A stretch of 33,141 nt of DNA from an uncultured Kiritimatiellota bacterium (lineage in GTDB: Bacteria > Verrucomicrobiota > Kiritimatiellia > RFP12 > UBA1067). This document shows positions 1 to 7,849 of the stretch, piece by piece; within the stretch, counting starts at the first letter, position 1, and each line of letters begins with the position of its first letter. The notes beneath the pieces were generated by a model that did no database searches, was not told the DNA's origin, and was given only the letters and a program-made list of their open reading frames with translations. The position numbers and the translations under genes were made by a program. The stretch is taken from NCBI GenBank assembly GCA_934667295.1, contig CAKULR010000001.1, forward strand, positions 1 to 33,141. Direction: 5' to 3'.

Positions 1-1765
1 CACAGGCCGCAAGGGCGAGCGTGCCGCGCATCTGCGCGAAGGCGTCGTCGCCCGTATCCGGCCCGTCGGCCTCCCGGCGCCACGCCGCGACGAACGCCCG
101 CGTGAAGGCGTGCGACAGAACCGCGTCCGGTGCATACTGCGCCACGAGCGCGGCGAGCGCGGCGTCACGCTCGTGCGCGAAGAGGAGTTCGCACAGGGCC
201 AGTTCGCGGGGCGGCGGCGGTTCGACGACGGGCGGCAGGTCCACAAGGTCGTCGGGCGGCTCGGAATCGATGTAGAAATCCTCGGGGCGCCCGTCGGGGA
301 CAGGCCCCCTCGCTTGGGGGACCGTCGCCGAGGGGACTGTCCCCTTTTGCGTGGACACAGGCCCCCCGGACGTGGGGACAGGCCCCGTCGGCTTCGTCTG
401 GGGGCGCGCGGGCGGCGGGGCGGCGACGGCGGACGCGGCGGGGCGACGGCGCGCGGCCGTCGAAACCTTCGAAAGATCCTCCTCCAGGGCGGAGACGGGC
501 ACGCCGAGGAGCTTCGCCGCCTCGCCGAGGAGCGAGGCGCGGAGGAGGGCCGAGGGGCACTTCGCCACCGTCTCCAGCGCCGCGCGGCCGACGCGCGACA
601 CGGCGTCGATGGAGTCGGGGTGCGTCTCGGCGGCGAGCAGGGTGCGGACCTGGAAGTGCGTGATCGACTCGGCGCGTTCGAGGACCGCGCGAAAGGCGTC
701 CGGCCCCTGGTCGCGCAGGAGGGAATCGGGGTCCTCGCCCGGCGGCAGGGTCGCGACGCGCACGGGGATCTCCGCCGCGAGGAATTCGCCCCCCGTCTTG
801 ATCGCGGCCTTCCGCCCCGCGCCGTCCGCGTCGAAGACGAGCACCACGGAGTCCGCGCACTTCTTGACCATCCGCACGTGCTCCTCGGTGAACGCCGTGC
901 CCTGCGAGGCCACCGCGTTCGTGAAGCCGCAGGCGTGGCAACGGATGAGGTCGATCTGGCCCTCGCAGACGAGCGCGCAGCGGCCGGGGGCCTTGACGAT
1001 GTTCGGCGCCGCCTTGTCGAGGCCGAAGAGGACGTTCGACTTCTTGAAGATGAGAGTTTCGGGCGAGTTGACGTACTTCGCGGCCTTCTTCTCGTTCGTG
1101 AGGATGCGGCCGGAAAAGGCGACGGGGCGGCCCTGCCGATCGCAGATCGTGAACATGAGCCGCCCGCCGAAGCGGTTGTAGGGGCGGCCGTTCGCGTACC
1201 TGCTCTTGAGGAGCACGCCCGCCGCGTCCATCTCGTCCGCGCTGAACCCGTACTTCCGCGCCCACGTCTGCATCGACTCGGCGGCGCGCGGCGCGTAGCC
1301 CACGCAGAACCTCTCAAGGGCGTCCTCGGGCAGACGGCGCGTCGCGAGGTAGCGGCGGGCCGGCTCCGCCTCGGGCGCGCTTTTCAGGCAGCGGCGGAAG
1401 AAGGCCGCCAGCGCGGCGTGGAGCGCGTAGAGGCGCGCGCGGCGCGCGGCGTCGGGATCGGCCTTCTCCTCCACCGTCACGCCGCACTGCTGGGCGAGCT
1501 TGCGCACGGCCTCGCCGAACGACATGCCCTCCTGCTTCATCACGAACGAGAAGGCGTCCCCCTTCTCGCCGCAGCCGAAGCAGTGGTAGTAGCCCTGGTT
1601 CGGGTGGATGATGAAGCTCGGCGTCTTCTCGTGGTGGAAGGGGCAGCAGGCCTTGTAGTCGGCCCCGCTGCGGCGCAGCTGCACGCCGTAGGACGAAATC
1701 AAATCGGCGAGATCGGTCCGGGCCTTGATCTCGTCGAGGAGGGGCTGTGAATAACTGGAAGCCAT
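1..1765 (-). CDS. dnaG: DNA primase DnaG (C-terminus beyond the window)
   Basis: This primase synthesises RNA primers at the replication fork. The N-terminal zinc-binding domain is intact, with CCPFHHEKTPSF at about residues 40-51 followed by a YHCFGCG pair of cysteines. The TOPRIM catalytic core shows CEGQID (usual form EGYMD) and the metal-binding VFDADGAGRKA. A proline-rich linker made of repeated DNA (296-386) separates the core from the C-terminal helicase-binding region, which runs off the window edge. I chose the ATG at 1765. An in-frame ATG nine bases upstream lies inside a perfect TATAAT that looks like the promoter, so it cannot be translated from that promoter. The start used has no Shine-Dalgarno sequence and begins seven bases after the -10, suggesting a leaderless mRNA. 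The gene follows the terminator of the small lipoprotein gene. Confidence 0.94.
   Translation of the reverse strand, partial: MASSYSQPLLDEIKARTDLADLISSYGVQLRRSGADYKACCPFHHEKTPSFIIHPNQGYYHCFGCGEKGDAFSFVMKQEGMSFGEAVRKLAQQCGVTVEEKADPDAARRARLYALHAALAAFFRRCLKSAPEAEPARRYLATRRLPEDALERFCVGYAPRAAESMQTWARKYGFSADEMDAAGVLLKSRYANGRPYNRFGGRLMFTICDRQGRPVAFSGRILTNEKKAAKYVNSPETLIFKKSNVLFGLDKAAPNIVKAPGRCALVCEGQIDLIRCHACGFTNAVASQGTAFTEEHVRMVKKCADSVVLVFDADGAGRKAAIKTGGEFLAAEIPVRVATLPPGEDPDSLLRDQGPDAFRAVLERAESITHFQVRTLLAAETHPDSIDAVSRVGRAALETVAKCPSALLRASLLGEAAKLLGVPVSALEEDLSKVSTAARRRPAASAVAAPPPARPQTKPTGPVPTSGGPVSTQKGTVPSATVPQARGPVPDGRPEDFYIDSEPPDDLVDLPPVVEPPPPRELALCELLFAHERDAALAALVAQYAPDAVLSHAFTRAFVAAWRREADGPDTGDDAFAQMRGTLALAAC
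296..386. repeat. GGGGACAGGCCCC-type repeats inside the dnaG linker
   Basis: Within about 90 bases there are four near copies of a 13-mer: GGGGACAGGCCCC (about 296-309 and 374-386), GGGGACTGTCCCC (332-344, a perfect palindrome around the central T) and GGACACAGGCCCC (353-365). They are in frame and encode a Gly-Pro-Val-Pro-Thr-rich linker between the primase core and the C-terminal domain. The palindromic units resemble intergenic repeats more than normal coding sequence. Confidence 0.65.
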
Positions 1766-1772
1766 TGCGGCC

Positions 1773-1781
1773 ATTATAACA
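1773..1781 (-). promoter_or_regulatory. Extended -10 promoter of dnaG
   Basis: On the minus strand TGTTATAAT gives a perfect TATAAT (1778-1773) with an upstream TG one base away. The -10 ends seven bases before the dnaG ATG at 1765, so the expected transcript start coincides with the start codon. No convincing -35 is seen. The T-tract of the preceding terminator abuts the TG. Confidence 0.6.
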
Positions 1782-1782
1782 C

Positions 1783-1815
1783 AAAAACGCGGACGGGGAC
1801 CGAGCCCCGTCCGCG
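1783..1815 (-). terminator. Rho-independent terminator after the small lipoprotein gene
   Basis: An 11-bp perfect GC-rich stem (1788-1798 paired with 1805-1815) with a 6-base loop is followed on the minus strand by TTTTT (1787-1783). It lies 25 bases after the stop of the lipoprotein gene and directly before the dnaG promoter. Confidence 0.88.
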
Positions 1816-1840
1816 CATTCGCAATCCGGCCTTTGCCCGA

Positions 1841-2092
1841 TTACTTCTTCGCGGCGTCAACGGCCTTCTTGACCTCGCCCGCCGCCTTCTTGACTTCGCC
1901 GGCGGCCTTCTCGGCGACCTTCTTGGTCTCCTGGGCGACCGCTTCGCCGGCCTTCTTCACGTCCTGGGCCGCCTTCTGGACGGCGCCCTCCTTGGCCGGC
2001 GCCGGGGCGGGAGCCGCCTCTTCCTTCGCGCAGCCCGAGACCAGCACCGCCGCCGTGCACGCCGCCATCGCGGCCATCATCAGCTTCTTCAT
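1841..2092 (-). CDS. Small Ala/Lys-rich lipoprotein
   Basis: The 83-residue product has a lipoprotein signal peptide: MKK start, hydrophobic core, and lipobox LVSGC with the cysteine at about residue 21. The second mature residue is Ala, so there is no inner-membrane retention signal by the E. coli rule. After a short Ala-Pro spacer the rest is made of repeated Lys/Ala/Val segments such as KKAGEAVAQ, KKVAEKA and GEVKKA, predicted to form a long amphipathic helix similar to late-embryogenesis-abundant or apolipoprotein-like repeats. GAAGGAG precedes the ATG at good spacing. The gene lies 48 bases after purB and ends in a strong terminator. A role in envelope stabilisation or stress is possible, but nothing in the sequence proves it. 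Confidence 0.85.
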   Translation of the reverse strand: MKKLMMAAMAACTAAVLVSGCAKEEAAPAPAPAKEGAVQKAAQDVKKAGEAVAQETKKVAEKAAGEVKKAAGEVKKAVDAAKK

Positions 2093-2140
2093 TGTGTTTC
2101 TCCTTCTTTTTTTTCGGCAACCGTGGTTGCCCTTGTTTGT

Positions 2141-3505
2141 TCACACAAGCTCTGCAAGCTTCTCCGCCAGGCCCACGTAGGAGGCCGGCGTCATCTCCAG
2201 GAGGCGCGCCTTGTCCGCCTCCGGCAAGTCGAGGCCCGAGACGAACTCCTTCATGGTCTCGGCCGTCACGCGGCGTCCGCGCGTCAGCTCCTTCAGCCGC
2301 TCGTAGGGGTTCGCCATGCCGACCTTGCGCATGACGGTCTGGATCGGCTCCGCCAGCACCTCCCAGTTGTGGTCGAGGTCCTCCGCGAGCCGCGCCGCGT
2401 TCAGTTCGAGCTTGCCGAGGCCCTTGAGCGTCGACTGCGCGGCGACGAGCGCGTAGCCGAAGCCCACGCCCATGTTCCGCAGCACCGTCGAATCGGTCAG
2501 GTCGCGCTGCATCCGGCTGATCGGCAGCTTGCGCGCGAGGAAGCCGAGCATCGCGTTCGCGAGGCCCAGGTTGCCCTCGGAGTTCTCGAAGTCGATGGGG
2601 TTCACCTTGTGCGGCATCGTCGAGGAGCCGATCTCGCCCTTCACCGTGCGCTGCTTGAAGTAGCCCATCGAGACGTACGTCCACACGTCGCGGTCGAAGT
2701 CGATCAGCACCGTGTTCCAGCGCTGGAGCGCGTCGAAGAGCTCCGCCATGCCGTCGTGCGGCTCGATCTGGATCGTGAGGCGGTTCTGCCGCAGGCCGAA
2801 GCCCTCGATGACGCCGCGCGCAAGCGCCTCCCAGTCCACGTCCGGATAGGCGGCGAGGTGGGCGTTGAAGTTGCCGACGGCGCCGTTCATCTTCGCCGGG
2901 AGGACGATGCGGTCCAGCTCGTCCTGTTGGCGGCGGAGGCGGGCGGCGACGACCGCGAGCTCCTTGCCGAGCGTCGTGGGGGAGGCGGGCTGGCCGTGCG
3001 TGTGCGCGAGCATGGGCACGGCGGCGAACGCATGCGCGAGCGCGGCGATCTTGTCCGTCACCGCGTTCTGCGCGGCGCGCAGTACGGCGAGGCCGTCGCG
3101 GAGCATGAGCGCGTGGCTCATGTTGTTGATGTCCTCGCTCGTGCAGGCGAAGTGGACGAACTCGGAGCGGCCCGCGAGCGACGTCCCCGCGATCTTCTCC
3201 TTGATGAAGTACTCGACGGCCTTGACGTCGTGGTTCGTCGTCTTCTCGATGTCCTTCACGCGCTGGGCGTCCGCCACCGAGAACCGCTCCGCAATCGCCC
3301 GCAGCTGCGCCGCCTCCGCGTCGGAGAGCGCCGGGCACTCCGGTAGGCCGGGATGCGCCGCGAGCGCCGCGAGCCAGGCGCACTCCACCGCCACGCGCCG
3401 CTTCACGAGACCGTATTCGGAAAAGACGTCCCGCAGGTCCTCGACCTTGGACCCGTAGCGGCCGTCAAGCGGCGAAATCGCGCATAGCGTATCAAGTGTT
3501 GCCAT
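2141..3505 (-). CDS. purB: Adenylosuccinate lyase
   Basis: This cytoplasmic enzyme carries out two beta-eliminations releasing fumarate in purine synthesis: SAICAR to AICAR, and adenylosuccinate to AMP. The 454-residue length matches the long E. coli-type enzymes (about 456 aa). The fumarase/lyase superfamily signature GSSTMPHKVNP is present, with the probable catalytic serine at about residue 294-295 in the mobile loop. Upstream elements TSEDIN and AHTHGQPASPTT are also intact. The ATG at 3505 is preceded by CAGGAG and, about 28 bases further, by an extended -10 (TGGTATACT). No other purine gene is adjacent. Confidence 0.97.
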   Translation of the reverse strand: MATLDTLCAISPLDGRYGSKVEDLRDVFSEYGLVKRRVAVECAWLAALAAHPGLPECPALSDAEAAQLRAIAERFSVADAQRVKDIEKTTNHDVKAVEYFIKEKIAGTSLAGRSEFVHFACTSEDINNMSHALMLRDGLAVLRAAQNAVTDKIAALAHAFAAVPMLAHTHGQPASPTTLGKELAVVAARLRRQQDELDRIVLPAKMNGAVGNFNAHLAAYPDVDWEALARGVIEGFGLRQNRLTIQIEPHDGMAELFDALQRWNTVLIDFDRDVWTYVSMGYFKQRTVKGEIGSSTMPHKVNPIDFENSEGNLGLANAMLGFLARKLPISRMQRDLTDSTVLRNMGVGFGYALVAAQSTLKGLGKLELNAARLAEDLDHNWEVLAEPIQTVMRKVGMANPYERLKELTRGRRVTAETMKEFVSGLDLPEADKARLLEMTPASYVGLAEKLAELV

Positions 3506-3534
3506 CGTCCTGTACTCCTGGAAAAGCGGCCCCT

Positions 3535-3543
3535 AGTATACCA
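3535..3543 (-). promoter_or_regulatory. Extended -10 promoter of purB
   Basis: TGGTATACT on the minus strand (TATACT at 3540-3535) lies about 28 bases before the purB start codon, with a Shine-Dalgarno sequence in between. No clear -35 is visible. It sits in the short gap after the GH2 gene. Confidence 0.55.
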
Positions 3544-3552
3544 TAATCTCCG

Positions 3553-5988
3553 CTACTCGCCGCACTCGGCGGCGTAGTCGGGCAGCCAGGCCCGGACGTC
3601 CGCCCATTTGAACGGCGGCTCGCCGTAGAGGAAGTGGTTGCGGAACGGTTTTCCGTCGAGCGTCGCCTCGATCAGCACGACGCCCTGCCCGGAGAACGGA
3701 ACCGTCCCGAGCGCGAGCTTGCCGTTGGCGGGGATCTCGAACGCCTTTTCGAGGAACACCCTCCCCGTCGCCTTGTCGGTGAAGGTCGCCCGGCCCTTCA
3801 CGGCGCGGCGGGCGTCGTTCACGGCCCAGGCCGTGCGGTCGTCGACCACGCAGACCATCTGGTCCTTCTGCGCGTTCTTAAGGGCGAAGTAGGCCTTCTT
3901 CTTCCCGCCGTAGTAGTCGACCACGGCGTCCGAGATGATCGGCCAGCCGTCGCGCACGTTCCACCAGATGAGGCCGTTGAAGCGCGTGAACTTGCGGCTG
4001 CGGAAGAGTTCGCAGAAGGTCTTCATCGCCTCGGCCTGCACGGTCTGGCTCTGCTCCACGAAGCCCTCCACGTCCTGCGCGACGGCGCCGAACAGGATCC
4101 TCGCCTGGTTCGTCATGAGGCTGTTGCGCGTGCCGTGGCGCAGCACGCCGGGCGCGAGGCCCGCGTTGCACGCCTTGAGCTGCCATTCGTCGTTCCAGTG
4201 GAAGTCCCTGCGCGGATCGGCGCCGCCGTTCGTGATCTCCTTCCAGGGCGAGACGCAGCCGGGCGTCATCATCTTCTTCAGGGAGGCGAGGTTCGGGCAG
4301 CCGTGGTAGCCCATCTCGCTCGCGAACCACGCCGGGCTGTTCGTGTAGTACGGCACCTTGTAGGCGGCGCGCGCGCCCCAGAGGTGCAGTTCGCTCGGCT
4401 TCGCCCGGCCCGCCACCACGTCCGGCGACCGGTACGGCGAGGACGGCAGGTAGGGGCGCGTCAGGTCGTACTCGAAGAGCACGTCGGGGATGGTCCTGCG
4501 CGACGTGCGGTCCAGGTTCGGATCGCGGGCGAGCTTCGGGCCGACGAGCCAGGTGAACGCCTCGTCGTTCTCGTTGTTGCCGCTCCAGAGGGCGATGGAC
4601 GGATGGTTGCGGTGGCGGATCACCGTCGCGAGGATCTCCTCGCGCGTCGCCCGGGCGTAGGCGTCGTCCTGCGGGAAGACGTCGCATCCGGTCATGAAGT
4701 CCTGCCACACCATCATGCCGTTCGCGTCGCACCAGTCGAAGAAGGCGTCCGGTTCGTACACGCCGCCGCCCCACACGCGCACCATGTTGCAGTTGAGGTC
4801 CTTCCACATGTCGAGCGTGGACGCGAGGTGCTGCATGTCGCGCCCGTGGAAGGCGTCCAGGGGCACCCAGTTCGAACCCCGGATGTAGCACGGCTCGTCG
4901 TTGACCTTGAACAGGAACTGGCCGGGGCGGTCGGGGCCGTACACGTCGTCCCGCACGAGCTCGATTTTGCGGATGCCGACCTTCCGCGCGTCGCGCGCGA
5001 GCACGGTGCCGTCCTTGTCGACGATCTCGGCCACGGCGTCGTAGAGGGCGGGTTCGCCGAAGCCGTGCGGCCACCAGAGGTCGACGTTGCCGATGCCGAA
5101 CTGGACGACCAGGTGGTAGGAGAAGAGGAGCGTTTCCGACGCGGCCCGCACCGCGCCGTTGCGCGACAGCGTGCAGCGCAGGCGGGCGTTGTCCAGCACC
5201 GGGAACGGCGCCTCCACGCGCGAGCGGAACATGAACTGCGCCCAGCGGTTCTTGACGTTCAGGTCCTTGACGATCCACGCGCACTCGCGCAGACGCACGG
5301 GATCCTCGACCTCGAAGCGGACGCTGCGCCAGAGCCCCTGCGCGAGGACGCGCGGGAAGATGTCCCAGCCGCCCATGTGCGCGGCCTTGCGGTAGCGGAT
5401 CAGGTCCGCCCCGGGCTCGGCCCCGCTCGTCATGTCCCCCACGGTGGCGTGCTGCGCGTCGAGGAGGACGGGGCGCAGGAGCACCTGCACCGTGTTTTCG
5501 CCGGGCCGCACCTTCTTCGTCACGTCGAACTGCCGCTCGATCAGCATGTTCGCCGACTCGCCGATCTTCTCGCCGTTCAGGAAGACGTCCGCGAGCGTGT
5601 CGATGCCGCCGAAGACGAGCACCGCGCGGCAGCCCGCCTTCACGTCCACCGCCGGCGCCTCGAACGTCTTCGTGTAGAGCCACTGGTACGCCTCGTAGGG
5701 CCGCAGCTTCAGGACGTTGAGCCCCACCTCCATCGGCGGCAGAAGCCCCGCGTTCACGAGGTCGAGCTCGCAGTTCCCCGGCACGGTCGCCTTCACGGTC
5801 TTCGCGCCAAGCTCCGCCGCGAGCGGCAGCGTGCGCACCGCCCCGTCGTTCGGCTGCGGGAAGTAGTCGAGCCGCCAGTCCCCGTCCAGGCTGACCGTCG
5901 TCGCGCCGAACGCACCCGCCAGACACACCCCCACGAGGGCGAAGACCCTGCACTTCACGTCGGTGAATATCCTGTACTTCACATCCAT
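3553..5988 (-). CDS. Secreted GH2 beta-mannosidase-like glycoside hydrolase
   Basis: The 811-residue product belongs to glycoside hydrolase family 2, closest in motif to beta-mannosidases, which remove non-reducing-end beta-mannose; exo-beta-glucosaminidase activity is an alternative. The order is an N-terminal sugar-binding jelly roll, an immunoglobulin-like domain, then the TIM barrel. The acid/base is Glu473 in WSGNNENDEA and the nucleophile Glu558 in SEMGYHG; both positions agree with the usual family layout. RVWGGGVYEPDAFFDWCDA is the typical barrel segment before the acid/base. A signal peptide is likely (hydrophobic stretch ending near FGA). I chose the ATG at 5988, preceded by AGGAGA, over an in-frame ATG 81 bases upstream that lacks a ribosome site and lies before the promoter. 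It follows the beta-propeller gene and probably works with it on plant or host mannosides. Confidence 0.92.
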   Translation of the reverse strand: MDVKYRIFTDVKCRVFALVGVCLAGAFGATTVSLDGDWRLDYFPQPNDGAVRTLPLAAELGAKTVKATVPGNCELDLVNAGLLPPMEVGLNVLKLRPYEAYQWLYTKTFEAPAVDVKAGCRAVLVFGGIDTLADVFLNGEKIGESANMLIERQFDVTKKVRPGENTVQVLLRPVLLDAQHATVGDMTSGAEPGADLIRYRKAAHMGGWDIFPRVLAQGLWRSVRFEVEDPVRLRECAWIVKDLNVKNRWAQFMFRSRVEAPFPVLDNARLRCTLSRNGAVRAASETLLFSYHLVVQFGIGNVDLWWPHGFGEPALYDAVAEIVDKDGTVLARDARKVGIRKIELVRDDVYGPDRPGQFLFKVNDEPCYIRGSNWVPLDAFHGRDMQHLASTLDMWKDLNCNMVRVWGGGVYEPDAFFDWCDANGMMVWQDFMTGCDVFPQDDAYARATREEILATVIRHRNHPSIALWSGNNENDEAFTWLVGPKLARDPNLDRTSRRTIPDVLFEYDLTRPYLPSSPYRSPDVVAGRAKPSELHLWGARAAYKVPYYTNSPAWFASEMGYHGCPNLASLKKMMTPGCVSPWKEITNGGADPRRDFHWNDEWQLKACNAGLAPGVLRHGTRNSLMTNQARILFGAVAQDVEGFVEQSQTVQAEAMKTFCELFRSRKFTRFNGLIWWNVRDGWPIISDAVVDYYGGKKKAYFALKNAQKDQMVCVVDDRTAWAVNDARRAVKGRATFTDKATGRVFLEKAFEIPANGKLALGTVPFSGQGVVLIEATLDGKPFRNHFLYGEPPFKWADVRAWLPDYAAECGE

Positions 5989-6043
5989 TGTCCGTCTCCT
6001 GTTGTCGCTTTGAGAAAACTGCCCGTTAAGAAAACCGTTCGCC

Positions 6044-6052
6044 AGTATAGCA
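6044..6052 (-). promoter_or_regulatory. Extended -10 promoter of the GH2 gene
   Basis: TGCTATACT on the minus strand (TATACT at 6049-6044) lies about 56 bases before the start codon at 5988. The same CTGCTATACT string precedes the AI-2E permease gene. No -35 is recognisable. Confidence 0.5.
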
Positions 6053-6117
6053 GATGCAGAAATATTCATCTTGCTGAATACAGAACGCCCCGATCACGTC
6101 GTGTGCGGAGAAGGCCA

Positions 6118-7821
6118 TCAACGATCGACGAGACCGGCGTAGCCGGGGCCGCCGCCGGCGAGGTAGCCGTTCGACGTGCCCGACGGAGAGCGGCTGACCC
6201 AGAATGAATAGAACGTACCCTTCTCCAACGTGAAACGGAAACGCACGTCCTTCCCGCGCAGCTCGGCAAGATCCGCCTTCCCCTTCCAGGAAACGCGCGC
6301 CTTCGTCGTGTCGCCCGAGACCGCGACGCAGGCATCCGACGAGAAGCCCGGCACGACGGCGCCCGCCGCGTCCAGCACCTCCGCGCGGAGCGCGCCCTGC
6401 GGCGCCTCGACGTTCACGAAGAGATGGCGTCCGCTGAAGCGCACGGGGCGCGTCAGCACCTCGCCCGCCGTCTCCGCCTTCAGGCCGACGAATCCGTCGC
6501 GCCGCAGGACGGCGCACCCCATCGCGCCGTTGTCGTACATGCCGTTCATGCTCCCGTTGCCGGTTCCCGATCCCGTCCCGCTCCGGCGCAGGCGCATGGG
6601 GTCGCCGCCGAACGCGCCGTAGTAGAACCACAGCTTCTCGTCGCGGATGACGCAGAGGTTCGAGAGCGGCTGCACGTAGCCACGGTCCCACTTGTCGGAC
6701 GCCCACCGCTCCGCGCGGATCGCCGCGCGGCGGTCTGGGCGCGACCAGTGGAAGCCGTCGCGGGAGTAGGCGAACTGGATCTCGGTGATCTTCGGCATGC
6801 CGTGCCGTTCGCAGATGTCGTTCTCGGGACCCCAGTGGATCTCGAAGCCGCCGAGCATGATGGACTCGTAGGCCACGGCGTCGAAGCAGTAGAGCTGCGC
6901 GGCGCGGTTCTCGATCGGACGGTCCGTCTGCACGTCGTGGAGGTCGGCCCGCAGCCAGCGGACCGCCCAGCGGGGCGATTTCTCGTCGTACCAGTCCCAC
7001 ACGCAGTCCGCGAGGAAGTCGTCGCCCTCCCAGTAGCGCCGCGCGCGGCCGCGGTCCTTCCAGCCGCCGCGCAGGGAGAACACCCACTTGCGCCGGAACG
7101 GATTGTAGAACATCGTCGTGCGGTCGCCGATGTCGCCCGTCTTCGTCCTGTTCGTCCAGTGGATGCCGTCCGCGCTCGTGTAGCAGAAGCCCGGCCGGTC
7201 GTTGCCGCCCGGCATGACGAAGAGCTTCCACCGCTCCAACGGGTCGGCGGCCTCGTAATCGGGGACGACGCTCCAGGAATCGACGCCCTGGTTCGGCAGG
7301 AGGCGGTTCGTGCCGGGGACGACGTCGAGCGCGGGACGCTCCCACCGGAGGCCGTCTTTCGATTCGGCGTAGCAGATGCGGTGGCACCAGCCCGCCTCGT
7401 ACCAGAGGCGGAAGACCGCGCGCCCGGCATCCCACCAGAGACCGCCGCCCTTCGGAAGGGCGATGGCGTTCTGGGGACGATGCCGCTCGAAGTCGTTCTC
7501 GGGCCTGAGGACGGGATTGCCCGCGTACTTGACGGGGTGGTTGTAGACGCGCGCGAGGTCGGTCTTCTCGACGAGGAAGTCGTCGACGAACAGCTGGCGG
7601 CCGACGTCGATGAACGCGACGGCGGGGCGCCCCGCACCCAGATACGGCACGGACAGCTCGCTCCGTCCCGACGGCGGCACATCGCGTGGCGGCCACGCCT
7701 TCGGGAGCACGATGCCGTTGTAGAGGCGTTCACCTTCCCGGCACGGCTGTCCCGGCTTGTCCGGAACGGCCCCCTGCGCCACCGCGCAGCAACACGCAAG
7801 AGCAAGAACCAATGTCTTCAT
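6118..7821 (-). CDS. Secreted five-bladed beta-propeller, glycosidase-like protein
   Basis: The protein (567 aa from the ATG at 7821) has a short signal peptide ending near AQGA. It contains a family of repeats seen in secreted Planctomycetes/Verrucomicrobia proteins: QLFVDDFLVEKTDL, then HPVKYAGNPVLRPEN, and repeated strands of the type YAESKDGLRWERP, YTSADGIHWTNR, YSRDGFHWSRP. These S-x-D-G-x-x-W units are typical of GH32/GH43/GH130-like five-bladed propellers. A C-terminal beta-sandwich follows (residues about 440-560). I cannot assign the catalytic residues or substrate. The GTG at 7827 is a possible start, but GAGG is better spaced for the ATG at 7821. It directly precedes the GH2 gene and follows the restriction-modification pair. 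Confidence 0.85.
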   Translation of the reverse strand: MKTLVLALACCCAVAQGAVPDKPGQPCREGERLYNGIVLPKAWPPRDVPPSGRSELSVPYLGAGRPAVAFIDVGRQLFVDDFLVEKTDLARVYNHPVKYAGNPVLRPENDFERHRPQNAIALPKGGGLWWDAGRAVFRLWYEAGWCHRICYAESKDGLRWERPALDVVPGTNRLLPNQGVDSWSVVPDYEAADPLERWKLFVMPGGNDRPGFCYTSADGIHWTNRTKTGDIGDRTTMFYNPFRRKWVFSLRGGWKDRGRARRYWEGDDFLADCVWDWYDEKSPRWAVRWLRADLHDVQTDRPIENRAAQLYCFDAVAYESIMLGGFEIHWGPENDICERHGMPKITEIQFAYSRDGFHWSRPDRRAAIRAERWASDKWDRGYVQPLSNLCVIRDEKLWFYYGAFGGDPMRLRRSGTGSGTGNGSMNGMYDNGAMGCAVLRRDGFVGLKAETAGEVLTRPVRFSGRHLFVNVEAPQGALRAEVLDAAGAVVPGFSSDACVAVSGDTTKARVSWKGKADLAELRGKDVRFRFTLEKGTFYSFWVSRSPSGTSNGYLAGGGPGYAGLVDR

Positions 7822-7849
7822 CCACACCTCGTCGTATTCGTCATTAACA

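Noticed and set aside
110..1750. Long plus-strand open frame (about 546 codons) across dnaG
   Set aside because: It is the antisense shadow of dnaG in GC-rich DNA. It is Arg/Ala/Gly-rich without any domain, and the minus-strand frame has all primase motifs.
2116..2131. Terminator after purB
   Set aside because: GGCAACC-GT-GGTTGCC is followed on the minus strand by an A-tract, not T, so it does not fit an intrinsic terminator.
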